From the NCBI GenBank assembly GCA_021740045.1, contig JAIPAP010000049.1:1-32525 (forward strand): DNA of 32,525 nt, in the 5' to 3' direction. The first letter of the stretch is position 1, and the number at the start of each line of letters is the position of its first letter. This DNA is from Bacteroidales bacterium (lineage in GTDB: Bacteria > Bacteroidota > Bacteroidia > Bacteroidales > JAIPAP01). Shown here piece after piece: positions 14,829 through 23,690 of this stretch. The translations under genes and the position numbers were made by a program. The notes under the pieces were generated by a model. The model saw nothing but the letters and a program-made list of their open reading frames with translations, made no database searches and was not told the origin of the DNA.

Positions 14829-16283
14829 TTATTCAAAAATAAGGTTGCGAACATAAATCGTAGCGCCAACTTCATGTCCTCCGCCACCAAAACGCAGGTA
14901 CATCTGGTCTAGATCAGTCCGGTTCAATACCTCTGTAGTCGACAGGTCAAATGTATAAGTATGCCATTCGCCTACAACGAGATCATCTCCTTCGATAAGA
15001 TAATACTCATTATCTGTCCACCATTCTTCAGTTTGGCTCATATCGGCAAAACCGAATTCAAGATTTTTCTGAAGATCGGTACCATCGAAGTCAATATCAG
15101 CGGGAACATAAACATCAACTGATATTGTTGTGAAGTTATCATATTGAATGTCTTTAGGCTCAGGGCTTGCCTGGAACATAAGCTCCTGGTATTGAACGCC
15201 TTCTATTCTGGTAAATTCACCCACCTGGGCTGTGGCATCTAAAGGATCTTCAACACCGAATTCTACCGAAGAACCGGAAGCGATGGTATCGATTGTTGCC
15301 ATATCGGCATCATCTCTTGAGGCAAATGTTATAAACATTTCATTCGGCGTAATATCTTCGAGGTCTTCTCCCCACTCCGGTTCTTCAGTTACCAAATCAG
15401 GCTCTAAAGAAGGATCGGAATAGTTTACATAAGTAAAGTCCCAATATAAATCCGCATCTGCGTAATTATAAGAGATGACCATCAAATCATATCCTTCGTG
15501 TTCTTCAATGGAGACAATATTAAACGTTCTGCTGTCTTCAGGAACTATTGATTCGCCGGAAGTTCCAAGCTGCGGCATTCCTATCCAGGCGCCCTCACCG
15601 ATAAGCGTAACTTCGCCTGCTTCAGCATCGTATTCATATTCATGTGTACCGCTTAACCATGCACTAACATCATCGCCTTCGCTGTTAACCATATTATCAG
15701 CAATTGCTTCAAAGCAAGTGCCTACCACATCGGTTCCGCCAAATACAGCTTCTTCTCCCCAGAAGACGCCATTATCATTGAATTCGAATGTGCCATCGAA
15801 ATTGAAGGTGAACTCATGCTTGTATACACAAGGCCGGCTACCATCATTCGAGAGCGACCACCAAATACGTGCCTCGTCGGGATTGGGACCTACACCCATG
15901 CTGGTTTCTTCGCGATAAAGTTTCCATGTTTTGGAATCGCTTCCAGCTAGTTGATTGGAACCTAAGCTAATCGTTTTTTTAACGTCAGTGCTCACATCAT
16001 CGGCATTTGTTGCCGTTAAAACCACATCATAGGTTCCTCCTTCTGAATATTCGTGAACAGGATTTTCCTCAGTTGAGGTTTCCCCGTCGCCAAAATCCCA
16101 CAAATAAGTCTCAGAATTTGTTGACTTATTCGTAAATGTCACCTCCAGAGCATTGTCTTGGCTGACTTCATAGTCGAAATCGGCAAAGGGCTCTGCTGCT
16201 GGATCATCATCTTTTTCACACGCGGTGAACATACCAAGCATTGCTATCATTGCAATACCTAAAATTAACTTAATTTGTTTCAT
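14829..16283 (-). CDS. PKD-domain surface glycan-binding lipoprotein (SusE position)
   Basis: This is a predicted outer-membrane surface glycan-binding protein that works with SusCD to capture glucan. The ATG at 16283 gives a lipoprotein signal ending LGMFTAC; ATGs at 16295 and 16355 are alternatives, the last adding an unlikely extension. Numbered from the longest form (508 aa): lipid-anchored Cys46; PKD domain about 55-131 with the YLWDFGDGETS signature and ENPVHEYSEGGTY; a central beta-rich region about 138-325, beginning GSDSKTWKLYRE, like the lipocalin/SusF-type middle parts of such proteins; and a C-terminal CBM-like domain about 335-508 ending GATIYVRNLIFE. No catalytic motif is seen. 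It directly follows susD, the usual place for the PUL's binding protein. The specificity is inferred from the GH16/GH3 neighbours. Confidence 0.85.
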   Translation of the reverse strand: MKQIKLILGIAMIAMLGMFTACEKDDDPAAEPFADFDYEVSQDNALEVTFTNKSTNSETYLWDFGDGETSTEENPVHEYSEGGTYDVVLTATNADDVSTDVKKTISLGSNQLAGSDSKTWKLYREETSMGVGPNPDEARIWWSLSNDGSRPCVYKHEFTFNFDGTFEFNDNGVFWGEEAVFGGTDVVGTCFEAIADNMVNSEGDDVSAWLSGTHEYEYDAEAGEVTLIGEGAWIGMPQLGTSGESIVPEDSRTFNIVSIEEHEGYDLMVISYNYADADLYWDFTYVNYSDPSLEPDLVTEEPEWGEDLEDITPNEMFITFASRDDADMATIDTIASGSSVEFGVEDPLDATAQVGEFTRIEGVQYQELMFQASPEPKDIQYDNFTTISVDVYVPADIDFDGTDLQKNLEFGFADMSQTEEWWTDNEYYLIEGDDLVVGEWHTYTFDLSTTEVLNRTDLDQMYLRFGGGGHEVGATIYVRNLIFE

Positions 16284-16405
16284 AGTAATTCTCATTTTTA
16301 GATTAACAAATATGTGTTGATTGTTTTGTTTTCCTTTCAAATAAACCGTTTTCATATTTATAGCTGTTAGCTTAAAGCTTTTTGAGAATTTCCCAATTCA
16401 GCTAT

Positions 16406-17923
16406 TTAATAATTATCATTTTGTTCCAGTTCCCCGTTAGAGTTGTCAATTTCTGATTGAGGAATCGGAAATACTTCATGTTTCCCTTCAATAAATCCAA
16501 GCTCACCCAGTTCGCTGGCCGCATCACCCCACCGAACGAGGTCAAAAAAGCGATGTCCTTCCATGGCAAGTTCCAGCCTGCGCTCCAGTTTGATATTATC
16601 CATGGTCACAGAGCCCAGAGGGTCAAGCATAGCACGCTCACGCACCTGATTTACCAAGGGTGAGGGATCGCCTGTACCGGATTGCAGATAAGCTTCAGCA
16701 CACATGAGAAGCACATCAGCATAGCGAATCATGCGTTCATTCGTCTCAAAGTTCCATTCCGGGTCTACCTCTGAAGTAATACTTGCCCAGGGCGCACGTT
16801 TCTTGCTAAACCACCCGGTATATCCTTCGTTTTGTTCCCATCCACTGGCACCAATCTCTGTAAGGAATTCTTCGCCATAGGCGGTACCGTATTTTCTTGC
16901 CGAATCACCTGCCGCGTCATACGCTGCGATCAGGTCTTGTGATACCATGTCAAAACCCCAGCCGGCTAATAGCGTATCGGTTGAGATTCCGCGGGGACCT
17001 GACATCTGAACATCGATGTTACCGCCGTTGACACGACCGTTACCCCAGTCGCCTCCCCGGTCAATATTGGCATATTCGATTTCAAATATGGATTCAATCC
17101 CGTTTTCATGGCTGTAACGCCAAATATCATCGTAATTATCTTCCAAATCATATCCTGCGTTAATCACCTGCTCAAACTCACCCGCAGCGAGTTCATAATA
17201 CTTATTTGCAGATTCCTGGAAATCATACTCCTGCTGATAATAAGGTGAGGCCATATACAGGTATACTTTACCCAATAGCGCATTTGCAGCACCTTTGGTA
17301 GCCCTGTAAAGTTCCATATCAGAAAGTGCCGATTTTGCCGGTAAATCATCGGCGGCTTCACTCAAATCATTTATAATCTGAGCGAAAACTTCCTCAGCAG
17401 GGTCCCTTGGCTGATTATATTCATCAGGACCTAAAGTACCGGTTATCAATGGTACATCACCAAAAAAGCGCACCAATTCAAAATAGAAATAGGCTCGCAG
17501 GAATTTGGCTTCAGCAATATATTCTACCGAATTTTGAGAGGTTTCCGGATTGGCATTCGCCAGAACCACATTGGCCCGGTAAATCCCATAGAAATCTCTT
17601 CGCCACAGCTGTAACACCGCAGGATTAGTGGGTACCGTATTAAAATCACCGATTTCATGGTATTCCGGACGGTCTCCAGTACCTCCACCAACTACCTTTG
17701 CATCATCACTAGGAAAATTTGCCAAAAAATAGTAAGAAGACCAGCCACTGTAATATTTCGGCTGCAAAATAGAATAAGCAGCAACCAGCCCGGAAAAAAT
17801 TTCCTCTTCGGTTTCATAGTAGTTCGTTTCAAATTTTTGCCCGACCGGATCCATATCGAGCCATTGCTTTTCGCATGAAGTTGCGAAAACGATAAGCAAA
17901 CTAAATAGAACTATCTTTTTCAT
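16406..17923 (-). CDS. susD: SusD/RagB-family nutrient-binding outer-membrane lipoprotein
   Basis: The lid protein of the SusCD importer binds oligosaccharides at the surface and closes over the SusC barrel. The ATG at 17923 gives MKKIVLF and a lipobox FATSC (Cys17), preferable to the 18-residue extension reached from 17977. Family features: EKQWLDMDPVGQ after the cysteine, AEAKFLRAYFYFELVRFFGDVPLI (TPR-like helices, about residues 150-175), AANALLGKVYLYMA, and the C-terminal ERRLELAMEGHRFFDLVRWGDA signature followed by FPIPQSEID. The length is in the family range. It follows susC with a 77-bp gap. 'susD' is a family label, not orthology to the starch gene. Confidence 0.95.
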   Translation of the reverse strand: MKKIVLFSLLIVFATSCEKQWLDMDPVGQKFETNYYETEEEIFSGLVAAYSILQPKYYSGWSSYYFLANFPSDDAKVVGGGTGDRPEYHEIGDFNTVPTNPAVLQLWRRDFYGIYRANVVLANANPETSQNSVEYIAEAKFLRAYFYFELVRFFGDVPLITGTLGPDEYNQPRDPAEEVFAQIINDLSEAADDLPAKSALSDMELYRATKGAANALLGKVYLYMASPYYQQEYDFQESANKYYELAAGEFEQVINAGYDLEDNYDDIWRYSHENGIESIFEIEYANIDRGGDWGNGRVNGGNIDVQMSGPRGISTDTLLAGWGFDMVSQDLIAAYDAAGDSARKYGTAYGEEFLTEIGASGWEQNEGYTGWFSKKRAPWASITSEVDPEWNFETNERMIRYADVLLMCAEAYLQSGTGDPSPLVNQVRERAMLDPLGSVTMDNIKLERRLELAMEGHRFFDLVRWGDAASELGELGFIEGKHEVFPIPQSEIDNSNGELEQNDNY

Positions 17924-18000
17924 TTTTATATAAATTTTTGTTCCTCTTTTATTTTTCATTTTGAGGTATAATATCACTTCTGTTTGGTTTTAATATCACC

Positions 18001-21000
18001 CTAAATAGTAACTTTTGCCCCAAAACTTATAATTCTTGATCGCGGATACAGACCCCGATCCACACCAATACTGCTACCACCGTAACCTCCGGTATTTCCA
18101 ATCTCAGGATCACCGGGATATTTTGTTAACAGAAACAGATTCTGACCTGATACAAAAACACGCAATTTCTCAACTTTAACTTTATCAGTTAATCTGTGAG
18201 GCAGGGTATAGCCCAGTTCTGCAGATTGCAGACGCACAAAAGAACCATCGAACACAAACAAACTGTTATGAGAGAAGTTGTTGTTCAAGTCATCAATTGT
18301 TATTTTTGGAAAATCAGCGGTATTGTTTTCCGGAGTCCATGCATCCTCGTAGAAAAACGCCGGTTTGTTATTCTTAGCCAAATCAGTGCGATAGGCACCA
18401 AAGTAGGTATCAACTCCAGTGCGGGCATTGAAAAATAAATTCAAATCAAAGCCTTTATATTGGAACGAAGTAGATAGGCCGAATGTCCATTTGGGATGCG
18501 GATTTCCGATCATGGTCTTATCCGATTCTGTTATTTGACCATCTCCATCAATATCTTTAAATTTTACATCTCCGGGTTCTGCTCTGGGTTGAATTAAATC
18601 ACCTTCCTCGTTTGTATAATTCTGAACTTCCGCCCAGGAGCTGAAAATACCGTCGTCCTCAAAACCATAAAAGTGCCACATAGGCTTTCCTTCTTCCGCT
18701 CTTGTAATGGCTCCGGTAGTTCCTAAATTGGCGCCTAATAAAACGGACGCCTTATTCCCGATATAAGTAACTTCATTTTCTAAGTAGGAAGCATTTGCTG
18801 ATATATCGTAAGAAAAGTCCGCAAATTTTTTCTTTAGTCCCAATTCAAGTTCTACACCTGTATTCACAACATCGCCTGCATTAACCAAAGGCTGATCGTT
18901 ACCAACATAAAGGGGAACCGGCCCTGTTGTGATCAAATCAATTGTGGTTTTCTTATAATAATCAGTAGACAGGGTTACTTGGCTATCAAACAAATAAAGG
19001 TCAAAACCTACATCAATTTGTTCACTGGTTTCCCAAACAAGATTCGGGTTCGCTAATCTCGCCGGCTCTGCCCCGGTAAGTTTGTTTCCACCACTCAAAT
19101 AATAACTCGATTCAGCATTGCTTATAATGGTTGATACATAGTCGAAATTCCCCAGCGAACCAATTGAACCGTTACGCCCCCAACTGGCACGCAGCTTTAG
19201 GAAATCAATAGCTGCAGGCAATTGGAATTCTTCATTTGTAACAACCCAGCCTAATGAAACTGAGGGGAAATACCGGTATTTATTTCCTTCAGCGAGTTTT
19301 GAAGAACCATCGGCCCTGAAAGTAGCATTTAACATGTATTTCTCCTGGTAATCATATTGAACACGTCCAAAATAGGAAAACAACCTGTTTTCATCGCGAT
19401 ATCCACCTGCTGCTGAACGGGTAGTATCACTAAGGACTGCATTCAGTACCGCAAAATTCCAGCTTTCCTCCTGGAGTACTTCTCCATACCCATTCAGATT
19501 GAAGTGGTTGTATTCCCTGGCAGTCATACCGGCCATAAAATTCATGGAGTGGTCACCAATACTTTTCGAATAATCCGCCACATTTTCTAATTGCCAGGTA
19601 TACCATTTGTCGGTTGACTGACCTGTGTTGGTTCTATAGTTATAATTGATTGAATGATAGTAATACTTAGGTGTCCAATATAGCGAATTGCCATATGAGA
19701 GATCAATATCATAACTCGACCGGATATTTAAGTTTTCCAGCGGTTTTAATTCGGTATAAAAACTAGCCACTACCTTATCTTGTTGCCATCGGTTATGATC
19801 ATTATACATTTGCGCAACAGGATTGACGATTTCATTTTGCACATAAGGCGACATGCCGAAATACCCCTTATCGCCCGGAGCTTTCAAAGATGAACTCTCC
19901 GGGTTGCTGAAATTGTCATAAATCTGGGGGAGATATTTATCCGGCAGGTTATTAATGCTATCAACATAAACCTGTGTTAGCGGGTCTATTGCCATTGCAT
20001 TGCTAATTACTCCACCAAATTCATTATTTTCGTTAATATTCTTTCTATTCAAATTTGTATAGGATATCCGGGTTCCTATTTTCAACCAATCTTTCACGTC
20101 ATGATCCAGATTTAGACGCGCCGTAGTACGGTTGAAATTCGCTTTATCGCCTCCAACTATTCCATCTTGATCATAATATGAGGCAGAAGCATATACATTG
20201 GTTTTTTCAGAACCGCCTTCGAAAGACAAATTATGCTGTTGCATGGGCGCAACCTGGAATATTTGATTCATCCAGTCTGTTCCTTGGCCCAAATTATCGG
20301 GGTTACTTTCCAGCCAATCAGTCTCTTTAAAATAGTCGGCATACTGTTGAGCATTCATTACCTCAACATAATTTACGGCCTCTTGCCATCCATTGCTAAA
20401 GCTATAATTGATTTTAGACTCTCCCTTATCTGCTGATTTTGTTGTAATAAGAACAACGCCGTTAGCCCCTTCGGCTCCGTAGATGGCCGCTGAAGCAGCA
20501 TCTTTCAGTACTTCAACCGATTCAATATCGTCGGGGTTTAAGTAGTCCATTCCCCCTGTCCGCATTCCATCTACGATGAATAGCGGATCGGAATTCAAGT
20601 TACTGCCTGTTCCCCTGATACGTATGGTCATATTTCCACCCGGGGAGCCGGACTCTTGCATGATATTAACGCCGGCTGTTTTTCCTTGAATAGACTGTTC
20701 GATACGAGACTGCTTCATGTCTATATCTTCTGCAGTCATCTTTGAAATCGATCCGGTTACAAGGCTTTTCTTTTGGACGCCATAACCTACTACCACAAAC
20801 TCTTCAATCGATTGCGCCGTAGGTTTCAAACTAACATTAATGGTAGTCTTGTCACCTATTTCCACTTCTTTTGAGCTATAGCCTACAAAAGAAAATTTTA
20901 TAGTTTCTGCTTCATCAGGAACTGTAAGGGAGTATTTCCCCTCGGTATCGGTAACAGTGCCTGTAGAAGTCCCCGGCAGGAAAACATTCACACCCGGAAG

Positions 21001-21108
21001 CGACTCCTGCGTGTCAGCACCTGTTACCACACCTTCTACAATCTTTTGGGCATATCCGAAATGCAGCCCCAAAAGCATCGCAAAAAATACTGTTACAAGT
21101 TTTCTCAT
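18001..21108 (-). CDS. susC: SusC/RagA-family TonB-dependent outer-membrane transporter
   Basis: The 1035-aa TonB-dependent barrel imports glucan oligosaccharides to the periplasm using energy from TonB-ExbBD. It has a signal peptide (1-20, ending GYAQ), then a carboxypeptidase-regulatory-like domain (about 22-95, VEGVVTGADTQESLPGVNV and GKYSLTVPD). A TonB-box-like EEFVVVGYG at about 103-111 leads into the plug domain (about 115-225), with IRIRGTGS, DPLFIVDGM and DAASAAIYGAEGANGVVLITTK. The barrel follows and ends with a terminal aromatic-rich strand (SRIISFGAKVTI). The length is normal. Only 22 bp separate its start from the GH3 stop codon upstream, implying co-transcription. 'susC' is a family label. 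Confidence 0.96.
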   Translation of the reverse strand: MRKLVTVFFAMLLGLHFGYAQKIVEGVVTGADTQESLPGVNVFLPGTSTGTVTDTEGKYSLTVPDEAETIKFSFVGYSSKEVEIGDKTTINVSLKPTAQSIEEFVVVGYGVQKKSLVTGSISKMTAEDIDMKQSRIEQSIQGKTAGVNIMQESGSPGGNMTIRIRGTGSNLNSDPLFIVDGMRTGGMDYLNPDDIESVEVLKDAASAAIYGAEGANGVVLITTKSADKGESKINYSFSNGWQEAVNYVEVMNAQQYADYFKETDWLESNPDNLGQGTDWMNQIFQVAPMQQHNLSFEGGSEKTNVYASASYYDQDGIVGGDKANFNRTTARLNLDHDVKDWLKIGTRISYTNLNRKNINENNEFGGVISNAMAIDPLTQVYVDSINNLPDKYLPQIYDNFSNPESSSLKAPGDKGYFGMSPYVQNEIVNPVAQMYNDHNRWQQDKVVASFYTELKPLENLNIRSSYDIDLSYGNSLYWTPKYYYHSINYNYRTNTGQSTDKWYTWQLENVADYSKSIGDHSMNFMAGMTAREYNHFNLNGYGEVLQEESWNFAVLNAVLSDTTRSAAGGYRDENRLFSYFGRVQYDYQEKYMLNATFRADGSSKLAEGNKYRYFPSVSLGWVVTNEEFQLPAAIDFLKLRASWGRNGSIGSLGNFDYVSTIISNAESSYYLSGGNKLTGAEPARLANPNLVWETSEQIDVGFDLYLFDSQVTLSTDYYKKTTIDLITTGPVPLYVGNDQPLVNAGDVVNTGVELELGLKKKFADFSYDISANASYLENEVTYIGNKASVLLGANLGTTGAITRAEEGKPMWHFYGFEDDGIFSSWAEVQNYTNEEGDLIQPRAEPGDVKFKDIDGDGQITESDKTMIGNPHPKWTFGLSTSFQYKGFDLNLFFNARTGVDTYFGAYRTDLAKNNKPAFFYEDAWTPENNTADFPKITIDDLNNNFSHNSLFVFDGSFVRLQSAELGYTLPHRLTDKVKVEKLRVFVSGQNLFLLTKYPGDPEIGNTGGYGGSSIGVDRGLYPRSRIISFGAKVTI

Positions 21109-21130
21109 AGTTTATTTGTTTTGATTTTTC

Positions 21131-23431
21131 TTATTTTAATTCAAAAGTTGATTCCAATTTATCGATCATTACCTTGAAGGTTCCCGCTTCAGTAATCCAT
21201 TGATTATCGCGCCCTATAAAAGACAGATCATCAGCATTTAGGGTAAAGCTAACTGTTTTAGTTTCGCCGGGTTGAAGATCGATTTTTTCAAATCCTCTCA
21301 GCCGCTTTACGGAGGGAGTAATTGAAGCATACAGGTCACCGATATATAACTGAACCACTTCTTTACCCTGCCTTTTACCGCTATTCGAAACATCTACCGA
21401 AATTGTAAGCTCCCCCTTATTGTCGATGGACGATTTATCTAAATTAAGATTTTCATAATTAAATGAGGTATAACTCAATCCATATCCAAAAGGAAACTGA
21501 GGATTATAAGCGTTATCGCCATTCTCCGGGCCAATCGCTTCGGTATGTTTATGATCATAAGTAACAAGATCATTAGGATAACGGGGATATGAAAAAGGTA
21601 GTTTACCGCTGGGATTCACATCACCGAAAAGAACATCAGGAATAGCGTTACCGCCTTCATTACCGGGCAGATAGGCCATAAGGATAGCATCCATCTCATT
21701 GGCAAATTTGCTGATCAACCGTGGACGGCCTTCGGTTAGCAGGAGAATAACCGGTTTGCCTGTTGAAATTGCCGTTTTTGCCAGCTCTTTCTGCGCATCG
21801 GAAATGTAAAGGTCGTTTATATCGCCGGGTTTCTCAGTATAGGCAGTTTCACCCAGGCAAAGCAATATCTTATCGGCTGACGCTGCAGCTCGCTTAACCG
21901 CTCTTAAGTCTTCTATCTCTTCAAAGGAAGACCCTTTTTCATATCGTACATTATTCTTTCCAATTTTTTTCTCGATAGCTTCGAGCACCGTATTGTATTC
22001 ACCGGCATATTCATCCGTATCTTCACCCTGCCATGTGTAGGTCCAGCCTCCGTTGAGGCTTACCATTGTATTGGCACCGGGTCCGGTCACCAGCAACTTG
22101 CTATTTTTATTAAGTGGTAGAAGGTTGTTGTCATTTTTTAACAGGGTAATTGATTCTCTTGCCGATTGCAGGTTTGCCATGCGGAACTCCTCCGAGGCAA
22201 ATTTTTTGTAATCGGTGGGATTGGTATAAGGCTTTTCAAACAGATCCAACGCCAACTTCACCCTTAATATCCTTCTAACCGATTCATCAAGTCGCTCTTC
22301 CGAAATGCTGCCTTCCTTAACCAATTCGGTGAGATGGCCGGTAAAGGAATAATCGGTAGGTACCATGCTCATATCCAGTCCTGCATCAATCGACATTTTA
22401 ACTGCTTCTTTCTGGGTAGGTGCTACATGGTGACGGTCGTGGAGATATTTGATGTCTTGCCAGTCACTGACTATAAAACCATTAAAGCCCAATTCATCTT
22501 TTAACAGATCGGACAGTAAAAACTTGCTAGCATGAGCCGGAATGCCATTTATTTCAGCAGAGTTCACCATAACTGTCATAGAACCCATATCCACGGCTGA
22601 TTTAAATGGGGGCAAAAAGATCTCTCTCAACATCCGTTCAGGTATCCAGGCCGGGGTACGGTCTTTTCCGCTTAACGGGAAAGAATATCCTAAGTAATGC
22701 TTCATGCAGGAAGCCACCTTTTCATCACCTGAAATATCATCACCTTCGTAACCTTCTATTAAAGCATTTCCCATTGTTTTTGTGAGGTATACATCCTCGC
22801 CAAAGGTTTCCCAGAATCGGGGCCAGGCAGGGTGCCGGCCCATTCCCAATACCGGTGAAAAATTCCAAGGTATTGATGATGCCCTTGTTTCATAGGCTGA
22901 TATGGCTCCCGCTTGTTTAACCAATGAGGGATTCCAGGTAGCTGCCAAACCTATTTGCTGAGGAAAAAGGGTGGCACCCAAGGTATAATTCACTCCGTGG
23001 ATGGCATCAATACCATATATTATAGGTATACCCATGCGGGTATCCTTAATTGCCCTTTCCTGTATGGTTGAAATAATCTCATACCATTGATCCCTTCCGT
23101 AGGCATGACCGCCGCAATTAAGAATGGAACCTACATGATAATTATTTAAGGCCTCATCCAGCTTTTCAGGATCGATCTCATGCGGTTCAATCAAATCCCC
23201 TTCATCATCGGTTTTGAGAATAACCTCAAGGGTTATCTGTGTCATCTGTCCCACCTTCTCTTCTATGGTCATCTCCGAAAGAAGGTCGGTAATTTTCTGT
23301 TCCTTCCCTTTATCGCCATTTGTTTCAGCTCCTTTTCTTCCACAAGATGAAATAGCCAGTACAATAAAAAGTAGTGATAATAGCCTTAATGGCCTGGTAA
23401 ATTGTTTTCTCATTGCGGTTAATGTTTTCAT
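21131..23431 (-). CDS. GH3 beta-glucosidase lipoprotein
   Basis: This retaining exo-beta-glucosidase removes glucose from the non-reducing ends of beta-glucan oligosaccharides, probably in the periplasm as a lipoprotein (lipobox ISSC, Cys30). Its 766 aa hold the TIM barrel (about 45-400), with nucleophile Asp323 in GFIVSDWQDI and substrate-binding KHYLGYSFP. The alpha/beta sandwich follows (about 430-640), with ETAYTEKPGD, where Glu533 matches the acid/base position of barley ExoI-type enzymes. A fibronectin III-like domain forms the C-terminus (about 670-760). The layout with both catalytic residues in the ExoI arrangement suggests activity on beta-1,3/1,4 oligosaccharides. It is the first gene of the operon, with a good promoter candidate directly upstream. 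An ATG 18 bp downstream (MRKQFTR) is an equally possible start. Confidence 0.93.
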   Translation of the reverse strand: MKTLTAMRKQFTRPLRLLSLLFIVLAISSCGRKGAETNGDKGKEQKITDLLSEMTIEEKVGQMTQITLEVILKTDDEGDLIEPHEIDPEKLDEALNNYHVGSILNCGGHAYGRDQWYEIISTIQERAIKDTRMGIPIIYGIDAIHGVNYTLGATLFPQQIGLAATWNPSLVKQAGAISAYETRASSIPWNFSPVLGMGRHPAWPRFWETFGEDVYLTKTMGNALIEGYEGDDISGDEKVASCMKHYLGYSFPLSGKDRTPAWIPERMLREIFLPPFKSAVDMGSMTVMVNSAEINGIPAHASKFLLSDLLKDELGFNGFIVSDWQDIKYLHDRHHVAPTQKEAVKMSIDAGLDMSMVPTDYSFTGHLTELVKEGSISEERLDESVRRILRVKLALDLFEKPYTNPTDYKKFASEEFRMANLQSARESITLLKNDNNLLPLNKNSKLLVTGPGANTMVSLNGGWTYTWQGEDTDEYAGEYNTVLEAIEKKIGKNNVRYEKGSSFEEIEDLRAVKRAAASADKILLCLGETAYTEKPGDINDLYISDAQKELAKTAISTGKPVILLLTEGRPRLISKFANEMDAILMAYLPGNEGGNAIPDVLFGDVNPSGKLPFSYPRYPNDLVTYDHKHTEAIGPENGDNAYNPQFPFGYGLSYTSFNYENLNLDKSSIDNKGELTISVDVSNSGKRQGKEVVQLYIGDLYASITPSVKRLRGFEKIDLQPGETKTVSFTLNADDLSFIGRDNQWITEAGTFKVMIDKLESTFELK

Positions 23432-23458
23432 CCAAAATCAATTCTAAATTTGAAAAGA

Positions 23459-23489
23459 CAAACTTATATCAGACTTAAGCACCAAACAA
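23459..23489 (-). promoter_or_regulatory. Candidate promoter of the PUL operon
   Basis: On the minus strand 23466-23459 reads TAAGTTTG, an exact match to TAnnTTTG. TTG at 23489-23487 gives a 20-bp spacer, close to the Bacteroidota -33/-7 arrangement. Transcription would start near 23452, leaving a 5' leader of about 20-40 nt before the GH3 start. Confidence 0.5.
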
Positions 23490-23499
23490 TTTTTCCAGC

Positions 23500-23593
23500 A
23501 CATCTAAACCTCATCATTCATCATTGACCCATACATCTTTATTACATCACCTATCTGATTATCAAGATGATTTTATTTCTCATTACTACATCA
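23500..23593. promoter_or_regulatory. Motifs (A/T)CATC(A/T) spaced in multiples of 11 bp upstream of the PUL promoter
   Basis: Plus-strand 6-mers start at 23500, 23511, 23533, 23544 and 23588, at intervals of 11, 22, 11 and 44 bp, so they face the same side of the helix. They lie just upstream of the -33 element and could be half-sites for the adjacent HTH regulator. The area is AT-rich and one extra out-of-phase match exists at 23518, so chance is possible. Confidence 0.35.
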
Positions 23594-23690
23594 TTTATTA
23601 CAACGGCATCATGTATACCCCTACATTGGGTAGTTTTAGTAAAGCTGTAATTTTTCTTAGCAGTAAAGGTTAAATAATAAACCTATCAAA

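Noticed and set aside
15475-15918. Plus-strand open frame of 147 codons
   Set aside because: Antisense to the PKD lipoprotein gene and serine/proline-rich from the complement of its codons.
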